A stretch of 9,540 nt of DNA from Desulfuromonadales bacterium C00003068 (lineage in GTDB: Bacteria > Desulfobacterota > Desulfuromonadia > Desulfuromonadales > Desulfuromonadaceae): contig MAXR01000095.1 of the NCBI GenBank assembly GCA_001751155.1, positions 1-9,540 of the forward strand. The letters are read 5' to 3'. Under the pieces are notes generated by a model, which had not been told where the DNA came from, searched no databases, and worked only from the letters and a program-made list of their open reading frames with translations. Position numbers and translations under genes: made by a program. Shown piece after piece: positions 1 to 6,471 of the stretch. Within the stretch, counting starts at the first letter, position 1. Each line of letters opens with the position of its first letter.

Positions 1-134
1 TTGTCCACCGCTAAGCATAGGTTTGACTCCTGCGGTATCGTGTACTCAATATTTGACGTCTTAGGCCCTAGTGGCGGACCTGCTAGGCGCTCAATCATTC
101 GGATCGTCATCCGTTTATTCTTAGTTGCGGTCAT
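1..134 (-). CDS. N-terminus of a probable tyrosine recombinase (integrase), partial
   Basis: Only the first 44 codons are in the window; the gene continues past position 1. The start ATG at 134 is preceded by a very good ribosome binding site (AGGAGAAAGG), which decides it over an in-frame ATG 24 bases upstream. The peptide begins MTATKNKRMTIRMIERLAGP and goes on to IEYTIPQESNLCLAVDK. That basic start followed by a 'xxxxLxLxVxxSG'-like strand resembles the N-terminal arm-binding region of phage and island integrases. The match is weak: no catalytic residue (R-H-R-Y) is visible because the C-terminal part is missing. The position supports the call, since the gene reads away from the 3' end of a tRNA-Glu gene about 550 bp away, in the same direction as the tRNA, as integrases of tRNA-targeting islands usually do. 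That the gene is real is fairly sure; that it is an integrase is an inference. Another small DNA-binding or phage protein is possible. Confidence 0.5.
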   Translation of the reverse strand, partial: MTATKNKRMTIRMIERLAGPPLGPKTSNIEYTIPQESNLCLAVD

Positions 135-247
135 ATCCTTTCTCCTGAGAATAGTCATACCGTCAGATCGTAATCATAGCGATCAGTTGGTCGATCACCC
201 ACCCACGGTGACAGCCTTTATCTAAGCCAAGTAGTTTCAGCTTCAAG

Positions 248-473
248 CAAGGTTGGCCCTAGGTTAGTTTTGGATCATAGAAAGAGGCAAATTCAACCTG
301 ATCTCAATCAAAAGAGCCGTTCACCTCAAATATTCCCATCCGGTAGTAGCTGACAAAATTGTTACTCCAGATGGCGAACAGCTCTTTACCTTCCTGTAGA
401 GGGAACTCTTGATCGAATTCCAAGCTGAAATCAAAAACAATCTATATTGGAACCCAACCTGGGACCAACCTTG
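248..473. repeat. Imperfect 23-bp inverted repeat enclosing about 180 bp
   Basis: The left arm at 248-270 begins CAAGGTTGGCCCTAGGTT. The right arm at 451-473, read on the minus strand, begins CAAGGTTGGTCCCAGGTT. The arms match at 19 of 23 positions. Each arm contains two tandem AGGTT(G/A)G units. The enclosed DNA carries the decayed coding fragment at 304-441. The structure could be the ends of a very small or decayed mobile element, or paired binding sites for a recombinase. No target-site duplication was recognised outside the arms. Confidence 0.45.
304..441 (-). pseudogene. Decayed coding fragment of unknown family
   Basis: A 45-codon stretch between a TAG (442-444) and a TGA (304-306) reads like real protein, for example EFPLQEGKELFAIWSNNF followed by VSYYRMGIFEVNGSFD. 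It has no start codon at its head and no ribosome binding site. Directly after the TGA the same frame continues for 14 codons (DQVEFASFYDPKLT) to a TAG inside the left arm of the inverted repeat. This looks like the degraded end of a gene interrupted by stops. The family is not recognised. It might also be a chance open stretch. Confidence 0.3.
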
Positions 474-644
474 TATCGGTTTTTAGTTGGTCGATGAACA
501 ATGAAATTGACTTTTTCGAGTGAGTTTTGTTGATGGAGGAATTTTTTTGGATGAGAAAATAATGGAGAGTTTTTGCGTGAGCTTGAATCGTGGGGGGGAT
601 GCAGGAAGGTGAGCTGGAGAAGGATGTAACTAATTGAAGACAAT

Positions 645-678
645 AAAAAAGCCCTGCTAAAATTAATTAGCAGGGCTT
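645..678 (-). terminator. Rho-independent terminator of the tRNA-Lys/tRNA-Glu operon
   Basis: A perfect 12-bp stem (AAGCCCTGCTAA at 649-660 with its complement at 667-678) closes a 6-base loop. On the minus strand it is followed by a run of Us encoded at 645-650. It begins 10 bases past the encoded CCA of tRNA-Glu, so it ends the tRNA transcript. Confidence 0.9.
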
Positions 679-687
679 CTATATTTT

Positions 688-765
688 TGGCGTCCCCAAG
701 GGGATTTGAACCCCTGTCGCCGCCGTGAAAGGGCGGTGTCCTGGGCCAAGCTAGACGATAGGGAC
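688..765 (-). tRNA. tRNA-Glu (anticodon UUC)
   Basis: On the minus strand the sequence folds into a full cloverleaf. The acceptor GTCCCTA pairs with TGGGGAC (one G-U), the anticodon stem CCGCC/GGCGG encloses the loop CTTTCAC with anticodon TTC, and the T-arm is AGGGG-TTCAAAT-CCCCT. The discriminator is G and CCA is encoded (688-690). The D-loop is 11 nt, giving 78 nt in all, two longer than the E. coli counterpart. It is the second gene of a two-tRNA operon, 13 bases after tRNA-Lys. Its 3' end faces the probable integrase, so it is the candidate attachment site of that element. Confidence 0.96.
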
Positions 766-778
766 TTAATTTTTAAAA

Positions 779-854
779 TGGTGAGCCGGGGGGGGATCGA
801 ACCCACGACCATCTGATTAAAAGTCAGATGCTCTACCAACTGAGCTACCGGCTC
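779..854 (-). tRNA. tRNA-Lys (anticodon UUU)
   Basis: A 76-nt cloverleaf on the minus strand: acceptor GAGCCGG/CCGGCTC, D-arm GCTC...GAGC, anticodon stem TCTGA/TCAGA around CTTTTAA (anticodon TTT), T-loop TTCGATC, discriminator A and an encoded CCA (779-781). One oddity is in the T-stem: GTGGG faces CCCCC, leaving a U-C mismatch at the 50-64 pair where an A would be expected at 64. That position lies in a run of eight Gs on the plus strand (788-795). First gene of the operon with tRNA-Glu. Confidence 0.95.
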
Positions 855-866
855 ACAACGAAGAGA

Positions 867-895
867 GTTATACGTGATGACCGATTTGAAGTCAA
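867..895 (-). promoter_or_regulatory. Sigma70-type promoter of the tRNA operon
   Basis: On the minus strand, TTGACT (890-895) and TATAAC (867-872) are separated by exactly 17 bases, and the first tRNA base follows 12 bases after the -10 box. The match to TTGACA/TATAAT is five of six for each box. Transcription would start close to 860. Confidence 0.8.
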
Positions 896-950
896 TCCTT
901 TTTTTGGATTAAAATGAAAAATCGTTTCATCGGTCTAAATTTCTCCGAAT

Positions 951-2264
<1,314 letters not shown>

Positions 2265-3542
2265 TTACAGAGTCGTGCTGCCATCAAGTAGTGAGGCTGT
2301 AAGGACCTGTGATGTGCTGTTATCGGAAAGTGATAACAGCTCCGTTTGCGTACCTGACTCTGAAACAGTCAATAAATAGCGATAGTTCATTTTAGATGCA
2401 TAAGATTGGTTGCCTGTTGCACTGTATTCTGTGATGCAAGCTGAATTACCTTTTGAGCGTAGCATTTGAGCAAGTTGGTGAGTTGTTGGATCGTTGTCAC
2501 GTTTTGAAACGATCAGTGCATCAACACCAGGTTGAACAACTTTACTTAACTGCTGTGGCATAGCAAAGAGCAAATTGAGTAAGTTGAAAGCAAAGCCAGT
2601 TGCTGGGGCGTCGTAGCCATATCCTTTAGTGAGATTGTCGTAACGACCACCGAGGCAGACAGCTTTTCCGAAACCGGTTAAAAATCCTTGGAAGGTGATC
2701 CCTGTATAGTAATCGAGACCACGAAGCTCACCTAGATCAAGAGTGATATGTTTGTCACTGTTATAGTTTTCGAGGATTTGTAGTGTTTTGTGTAGATTGT
2801 CTAGTGCCCGTTTGGAACGATCGTTGGTGACAACTTTTGCCGCACGATCTAAAACATCTTTGCCGCCAAATAATCGAGGTAGTGCCATGATCTCTTCGCA
2901 GTTAGCAGCGTCAACGGGGAGAGCTTCTAGTTGTTGCTTTAGACCTGAAGTGTCCTTGTGGAGGATGCTGTCATGCAGGCTTGTAACTTGAGCTGCTGAT
3001 AAGTTTAGTGCATCCAATACACCGCGATAGAATTCAACTTGACCAATGTCAATAGTGTATTCTGGTGCGTCGAGGGTTTCAAGGCATTCCAGGGCAATGG
3101 CAATCATTTCAGCGTCAGCTTGAGGGCCAGATTGGCCAATTAGCTCAACGCCAGATTGAAATAATTCACGGTCTTTCCCTGCTTGTTGTTCTGTATGGCG
3201 TAAGACGCGGCATGAATAACTAAGGCGTTGAGGCAGCGGTGCATCGTGCATTCTGGTGGCAAATACTCGGGCAATTTGCGGAGTAATGTCAGATGGAAAT
3301 GCGAGCAGGTTACCACTTTGGCGATCGTCAAAGCGAAGGGTGCTGTTTTTTAGATCATTGCCCAGCCCACGCTCTAACACGTGAAGAAACTCAAGTGACG
3401 GGGGCGACACCGGTTGAAAGCCCCACTGGTCGAACACCTGATGGAGTGTACTTTTTAGGTGCTCAATTTTTACTGCATTGATCGGTAAGAAGTCTTTGAC
3501 TCCTTTGGGTATCATCGATTCAAGTGTTGTATTGTGATTCAT
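2265..3542 (-). CDS. hisZ: ATP phosphoribosyltransferase regulatory subunit
   Basis: A histidyl-tRNA synthetase paralogue that cannot charge tRNA. It assembles with the short form of HisG to make an active, histidine-inhibited ATP phosphoribosyltransferase, the first step of histidine synthesis. The 425 residues begin with the class II synthetase-like PKGVKDFLP (12-20) and include CRVLRHTEQQAGKDRELFQSG (111-131, motif 2-like), ELRGLDYYTG (272-281) and GGRYDNL (298-304). The C-terminal anticodon-binding domain of true HisRS is shortened or altered, as expected for HisZ. The ribosome binding site (AAGAAAGAGA) is modest. Finding HisZ implies a short HisG elsewhere in the genome, which is not in this window. 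The gene sits between serA and purA. A true HisRS is less likely given the length, the relaxed motifs and the linkage to purA. Confidence 0.93.
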   Translation of the reverse strand: MNHNTTLESMIPKGVKDFLPINAVKIEHLKSTLHQVFDQWGFQPVSPPSLEFLHVLERGLGNDLKNSTLRFDDRQSGNLLAFPSDITPQIARVFATRMHDAPLPQRLSYSCRVLRHTEQQAGKDRELFQSGVELIGQSGPQADAEMIAIALECLETLDAPEYTIDIGQVEFYRGVLDALNLSAAQVTSLHDSILHKDTSGLKQQLEALPVDAANCEEIMALPRLFGGKDVLDRAAKVVTNDRSKRALDNLHKTLQILENYNSDKHITLDLGELRGLDYYTGITFQGFLTGFGKAVCLGGRYDNLTKGYGYDAPATGFAFNLLNLLFAMPQQLSKVVQPGVDALIVSKRDNDPTTHQLAQMLRSKGNSACITEYSATGNQSYASKMNYRYLLTVSESGTQTELLSLSDNSTSQVLTASLLDGSTTL

Positions 3543-3608
3543 GGATCTCTTTCTTGTCGGATCTTTAAGTCCCGCGATGGGTTAAATTTAAGAACTAATG
3601 AATATGAG

Positions 3609-3670
3609 CTATGTGTTCGTTCTCTTTAGTTGTGCTGACGTTCTGATGTCAGATTGCCACACGAACATAG
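3609..3670. other. Nested inverted repeat between serA-like gene and hisZ
   Basis: In the 145-bp gap, CTATGTGTTCGT (3609-3620) pairs with ACGAACATAG (3661-3670), leaving a two-base bulge. Inside it CTGAC (3635-3639) pairs with GTCAG (3648-3652). No run of Us follows on the minus strand, so it is not a simple terminator. It could be an mRNA leader structure or processing site upstream of hisZ, or a protein-binding palindrome. No convincing -35/-10 pair for hisZ was recognised here. Confidence 0.4.
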
Positions 3671-3687
3671 TTATTGTGTTAGATCGT

Positions 3688-5277
3688 TTAGGAAAACTCT
3701 ACCTGTACAGCGGATAGGATGTTTTCATTCTGACGTAACTGCTCCATGGTCTCACTGGGGATACGGTGGTCAACGGTTAACAGCGACATGGCTGTGCCGT
3801 TAATTTTTCCTCGTGATAGATTCATCATGGCAACATTGATATTCGATTCTGCCATCAAGGTTCCTAGTAAGGCAATAACGCCAGGACGGTCATGGTTTTT
3901 TACGACCAGAATTGTCCCTGACGGGATTGCTTCAACGGAGTATCCGTCAACACCCACAATTCGACATTCGCGGTTGTTAAACATCGCTCCACGCACAGAT
4001 CGTTGGCCCTGTTTTCCTGAAACAACTAACTCTATCATGTTCGAGAACCCTTCGGCAACATTGCGCCGAATTTCGCTGACGTTAATCCCTCTTTCAAGGA
4101 CGATATGTGGCGCATTAACGTAGTTAACTCTTGATCCAATAATGGGTGTTAGTAGCCCTTTTAGTATGGCAAGCGTTATTGGTTCGGTTGAATGACGCGT
4201 TAATTCACCCGAATATTCAATGGCAATATCGTCAAATGGTGTGTTGTCTAATTGTTGAGCTAGAAATGACCCCATTTTTTCGCCTAGTTCTAGGTAGGGT
4301 CGTAAGCTGTCAAGCAGGTCGGCATTAACTGATGGAACATTTAAGGCGTTGCGAACAATGCCTGTTGTGAGAAAATCGACAACTTGATGCGCCGCTTGAA
4401 CTGTTACATTTTCCTGAGCATCTATTGTCGCTGCGCGAATATGGGGAGTGCAAATAACATTGTCCATTGTCAATAGTGGATTGCTGGGATGTGGTGGTTC
4501 TGTCGTAAATGTATCAAGAGCTGCGCCTGCAAGTGTCCCGTTGCGTAGCGCATTGATCATGTCAGGCTCGTTGATGAGGCCACCTAATGCACAATTGATC
4601 AATCGACATCCCGGTTTTAATTTCGCAAAGGTTTCAGCATTCAGCAACTCTTCAGTTTCGTTATTTAATGGCACATGCAGGGAGATGAAATCGGCACTGT
4701 GTAGCAGCGTGTCGAGGTTAACTTTGCTGGCGCCGAGTCGCTGTATGATCTCTTCGGAAAGGTATGGATCGTAGAGATTGACGTGCATATGAAGACCGCG
4801 AGCGTATTCAATAATTCGGCGACCAATTTTACCGCCACCAATAATGCCGAGAGTTTTACCGCTGATCTCTGAACCCATAAACTTTGTCGAGTTCCATTGG
4901 CCATCTCGTACTGAGAGATGTGCTTGAGGGATCATTCGAGCGATAGACATCATCATTGAAATGGCATGCTCAGCAATCGTCGTTGTGCTACCTGACGGAG
5001 TGTTTGTGACAACGATTCCGCATTGGTTTGCAGCGGTCATGTCGATATTTTCAACACCAATGCCAGCACGAGCGATTATCTTTAGTTTTGATCCTGCACG
5101 GAGTATCTGCCCTGTGATGGCGGTTCCTCCACGGACAAGTAGCGCATCAACATCTGTGATCTCGTCGATGAGTTCGTCTGCGGTGATTCCTGGTCGGTAG
5201 TCAACAGTTAGTGCTTCAGTGCTAGAGAGAACCTGTAAGCTTTCTGCTGAAAAATTGTCTGAAATTAGGACTCGCAA
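3688..5277 (-). CDS. serA: SerA-like D-3-phosphoglycerate dehydrogenase, catalytic Arg replaced
   Basis: Classical SerA oxidises 3-phosphoglycerate with NAD+ in serine synthesis. This 529-residue protein has the long layout: substrate and NAD domains (1-315; GGGKIG at 147-152, YDPYLS for the nucleotide ribose), an intervening ASB domain (VNYVNAPHIVLERG) and a C-terminal ACT domain (KNHDRPGVIALLGTL). Catalytic Glu260 (TEPP) and His279 (TPH) are present, but the invariant Arg of 'NCARGG' is Leu231 (NCALGG, codon TTA at 4585-4587). Other active-site loops also differ from the usual form: VRGGT (48-52), NTPSGST (92-98) and HIRAAT (279-284). I chose the TTG start at 5277 because MRVLISDN is the family N-terminus; an ATG at 5319 would add 14 untypical residues and has no ribosome binding site. 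It may be a paralogue with altered substrate or a regulatory pseudoenzyme. The family is certain; the activity is doubtful. Confidence 0.85.
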   Translation of the reverse strand: MRVLISDNFSAESLQVLSSTEALTVDYRPGITADELIDEITDVDALLVRGGTAITGQILRAGSKLKIIARAGIGVENIDMTAANQCGIVVTNTPSGSTTTIAEHAISMMMSIARMIPQAHLSVRDGQWNSTKFMGSEISGKTLGIIGGGKIGRRIIEYARGLHMHVNLYDPYLSEEIIQRLGASKVNLDTLLHSADFISLHVPLNNETEELLNAETFAKLKPGCRLINCALGGLINEPDMINALRNGTLAGAALDTFTTEPPHPSNPLLTMDNVICTPHIRAATIDAQENVTVQAAHQVVDFLTTGIVRNALNVPSVNADLLDSLRPYLELGEKMGSFLAQQLDNTPFDDIAIEYSGELTRHSTEPITLAILKGLLTPIIGSRVNYVNAPHIVLERGINVSEIRRNVAEGFSNMIELVVSGKQGQRSVRGAMFNNRECRIVGVDGYSVEAIPSGTILVVKNHDRPGVIALLGTLMAESNINVAMMNLSRGKINGTAMSLLTVDHRIPSETMEQLRQNENILSAVQVEFS

Positions 5278-5317
5278 TATAGTGCCCGCCGTTTGCAAAA
5301 AAAATGGATAGATTTCC

Positions 5318-5344
5318 ATAATAAAAACATTAGCAGGCTGTCGG
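5318..5344 (-). promoter_or_regulatory. Possible hybrid promoter at the MITE edge, for the serA-like gene
   Basis: On the minus strand the terminal repeat supplies CCGACA (5339-5344), four of six to TTGACA. The flanking DNA supplies TATTAT (5318-5323), five of six to TATAAT. The spacer is 15 bases, shorter than ideal. A start near 5311 would exclude the ATG at 5319 and give a leader of about 34 bases before the TTG start. This is weak evidence, listed because the element lies where the native promoter should be. Confidence 0.25.
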
Positions 5345-5499
5345 ACTTAACGATCCGTAACGAGAAACAGCTGGATTGAGACCAGAATTTCGACCATTTG
5401 AGAGCGAATAGTACGCTTTTTTGTCGAAAATGGCCGGTAAGTATGGGCCAAGTCCCAGCGGATTCGCAGTAGGGTTCTGTTGCGTTCGACAGTCTGCTA
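5331..5499. mobile_element. 169-bp MITE-like element with terminal inverted repeats
   Basis: The left end reads TAGCAGGCTGTCGGAC. The right end, on the other strand, reads TAGCAGACTGTCGAAC. They match at 14 of the first 16 positions, and three more matches follow at positions 19-21. The inside codes for nothing convincing but has its own nested palindrome (TTTCGAC at 5388-5394 with GTCGAAA at 5423-5429, enclosing AGCG/CGCT). Both ends start with TA, which could be a TA target duplication, as in IS630-type elements, or part of the repeat. No transposase is encoded, so movement would need a relative elsewhere in the genome. I could not assign a known IS family. It fills the space between the csp terminator and the serA-like gene. 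Confidence 0.6.
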
Positions 5500-5570
5500 G
5501 CAAACCTAGCAATAGGTGGTGGGCATGTCAAGATGAAAGCTGGTTTAGAGGGGGGGGTGTTGTTGCAGAA

Positions 5571-5614
5571 ATAAAAAAAGCTCCACCGCTTTCACGATGG
5601 AGCTTGTTTTTTTT
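5571..5614 (-). terminator. Rho-independent terminator of the cold-shock gene
   Basis: AAGCTCCA (5578-5585) pairs with TGGAGCTT (5598-5605) around a 12-base loop. On the minus strand a run of Us follows (complement of 5573-5579). On the plus strand a run of eight Ts follows (5607-5614), so it could work in both directions. It lies 20 bp downstream of the csp stop codon. Confidence 0.85.
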
Positions 5615-5625
5615 AACTGCGTAAT

Positions 5626-5826
5626 TTACAGCTTAATTACGTTAGCTGCTTGAGGGCCTTTTTGGCCATCAGTGATTTCAAATTCTACGCGGTCACCTTC
5701 AGCGAGTGATTTGAAGCCGTCACCACCGATTGCTGAGAAATGAACGAATACATCAGGGCCACCGTCTTGCTCAATGAAACCAAAACCTTTTGCGTCATTG
5801 AACCACTTTACTGAACCTTGTGCCAT
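5626..5826 (-). CDS. Cold-shock family single-strand RNA/DNA-binding protein
   Basis: A 66-residue CspA-type beta-barrel (OB fold) that binds single-stranded RNA or DNA without strong sequence preference and melts mRNA structure. RNP1 (KGFGFI, 13-18) and RNP2 (VFVHF, 26-30) are intact, with the typical opening GSVKWFN and closing GPQAANV. The start follows a strong AAAGGAGT site. The gene is a single unit with its own terminator. Its leader contains a small hairpin next to the ribosome binding site. Bacteria carry several Csp paralogues, and sequence alone does not show whether this one is cold-induced or constitutive, so no letter is assigned. Confidence 0.97.
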   Translation of the reverse strand: MAQGSVKWFNDAKGFGFIEQDGGPDVFVHFSAIGGDGFKSLAEGDRVEFEITDGQKGPQAANVIKL

Positions 5827-5847
5827 TGTATCTTACTCCTTTAATTG

Positions 5848-5860
5848 CCGACTTTGTCGG
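5848..5860 (-). promoter_or_regulatory. Small hairpin beside the csp ribosome binding site
   Basis: In the csp leader CCGAC-AAA-GTCGG forms a 5-bp stem with a 3-base loop, ending about seven bases before the Shine-Dalgarno AAAGGAG. Farther upstream (about 5966-5980) another small palindrome TTGCG-ATTCA-CGCAA is present. Long structured leaders are known to control cspA-type genes by temperature. Whether these hairpins do so here is inference. Confidence 0.4.
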
Positions 5861-6020
5861 TCTATATCTGGTGTTTTCAGCCGGAATTCTGTGGTGCGTT
5901 ATCGAACCGTTAAATCAAAAGATTTCCGTACTAAACTCAAAACACAATGCACGCTAACATGCCTTTTGCGTGAATCGCAAGAAAAAAGTAGTTTTGTGTG
6001 GTTTGGTACCAGTTTTAAAT

Positions 6021-6054
6021 AAAAAAGCGAGGAACATAATGCCCTCGCTTTTTT
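6021..6054 (-). terminator. Strong rho-independent terminator after the ferredoxin gene
   Basis: A perfect 12-bp inverted repeat (6021-6032 with 6043-6054): six A-T pairs and the GCGAGG/CCTCGC core, with a 10-base loop. The A and T runs make it usable in both directions. It lies 25 bp after the ferredoxin stop and insulates it from the csp leader. Confidence 0.9.
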
Positions 6055-6079
6055 ATCTAAAACTCATTTTCTGAAAGAA

Positions 6080-6250
6080 TTAACCTTCAGTAATAGCGCC
6101 TACTGGGCAGCTATCTTCACAAGCGCCACAATCGGTGCAAGTGTCAGCGTCGATCACGTACTTATCAGCGCCTTCAGAGATTGCTTCTACGGGGCAAGAG
6201 TCTTCACATGCACCACAGCTAGTACAGTCATCACTAATTACGTAAGCCAT
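6080..6250 (-). CDS. 2[4Fe-4S] ferredoxin, clostridial type
   Basis: A 56-residue low-potential electron carrier of the cytoplasm. Two nearly identical CxxCxxCxxxCP motifs (CTSCGACEDSCP near the N-terminus and CTDCGACEDSCP near the C-terminus) each bind a [4Fe-4S] cluster, and the two halves show the internal duplication of the family. The start at 6250 (MAYVISDD) is set by AAAGGAG eight bases upstream; an in-frame ATG 30 bases farther up would add MFNFNQRRNK and overlap the ribosome binding site, so it is rejected. The gene has its own promoter (6316-6343) and terminator. Its redox partner is not in the window. It lies 221 bp downstream of feoB in the same direction, and no terminator was seen between them, so some read-through from the iron-regulated operon is possible. 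Confidence 0.96.
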   Translation of the reverse strand: MAYVISDDCTSCGACEDSCPVEAISEGADKYVIDADTCTDCGACEDSCPVGAITEG

Positions 6251-6315
6251 TTTGTTTCTCCTTTGATTGAAATTGAACATGGGCTTTGTGGGCCCAACCT
6301 AAGCGAACTGAATTC

Positions 6316-6343
6316 AATATATAGAGTTTCTCTCACATGTCTA
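6316..6343 (-). promoter_or_regulatory. Probable sigma70-type promoter of the ferredoxin gene
   Basis: On the minus strand TAGACA (6338-6343) and TATATT (6316-6321) are spaced by 16 bases, each five of six to consensus. The start would be near 6309, giving a leader of about 58 bases that contains a TGGGC/GCCCA hairpin (6280-6296) before the ribosome binding site. No Fur-like sequence was noticed here. Confidence 0.6.
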
Positions 6344-6471
6344 GGAAAAAAAATATGTAGTGAAACCGTGGATTCTTTTCTTTGTTTAATGGTAGATCGT
6401 CGGTTGCGTAAGCTTCTGTTTTTATATGCTTTATTCTCTTGTGTGATCATGTTGTTGACTGGTCTTTGATG

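Larger units (their letters stand above)
185..495. repeat. 11-bp direct repeat AGTTGGTCGAT, two copies 300 bp apart
   Basis: AGTTGGTCGAT occurs at 185-195 and again at 485-495 in the same orientation. The copies bracket the inverted repeat described separately, whose arms carry the related core GGTTGGYCC. Around the first copy, CGATCA also appears twice, 13 bases apart. Short direct repeats between an integrase gene and a tRNA can be arm-type recombinase sites, but two copies of 11 bp could also be chance or remnants of something else. Confidence 0.4.
135..648. other. Gene-free junction between probable integrase and tRNA operon
   Basis: About 510 bp without an intact gene. It holds a repeated AGTTGGTCGAT motif (185-195 and 485-495), an imperfect inverted repeat (248-270 with 451-473), a decayed coding fragment (304-441, minus strand) and a purine-rich, apparently non-coding stretch at about 520-640 that includes a run of seven Gs. 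No further long open frame with a plausible start was found on either strand. If the gene at 1-134 is an integrase, this is where its attachment core and arm-type sites would be expected. The second copy of any attachment site would lie outside the window. Confidence 0.5.

Noticed and set aside
1..225. A 74-codon plus-strand open frame starting with TTG at the window edge
   Set aside because: It opposes the minus-strand frame at 1-134, which has an excellent ribosome binding site and more natural protein composition; the plus-strand peptide resembles no family and has no visible start signal.
304..306. In-frame TGA in the decayed fragment as a possible selenocysteine codon
   Set aside because: The frame has no start codon, begins right after a TAG, shows no typical selenoprotein motif around the TGA, and I saw no convincing SECIS-like hairpin directly after it. 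Decay explains it better.
431..643. A 70-codon minus-strand open frame upstream of the repeat region
   Set aside because: Low-complexity composition, no ribosome binding site, and it crosses the right arm of the inverted repeat and the direct repeat; not a convincing gene.
913..930. Possible terminator after purA (ATGAAA/TTTCAT followed by TTTT on the minus strand)
   Set aside because: The stem is only six bp and almost all A-T, too weak to call a terminator; purA transcripts may read into the tRNA operon or end by another means.
5278..5319. Longer start for the serA-like gene at the ATG at 5319
   Set aside because: No ribosome binding site precedes it, the added residues (MEIYPFFLQTAGTI) are not typical of the family, and MRVLISDN from the TTG at 5277 matches the usual N-terminus. 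The TTG has only a weak GGCGGG upstream, so the choice is not absolute.
5541..5570. Poly-G run (eight Gs) beside the csp terminator
   Set aside because: G runs of seven or eight also occur at 594-600 and 788-795; an isolated run here is not enough for a G-quadruplex or phase-variation claim outside a coding region.
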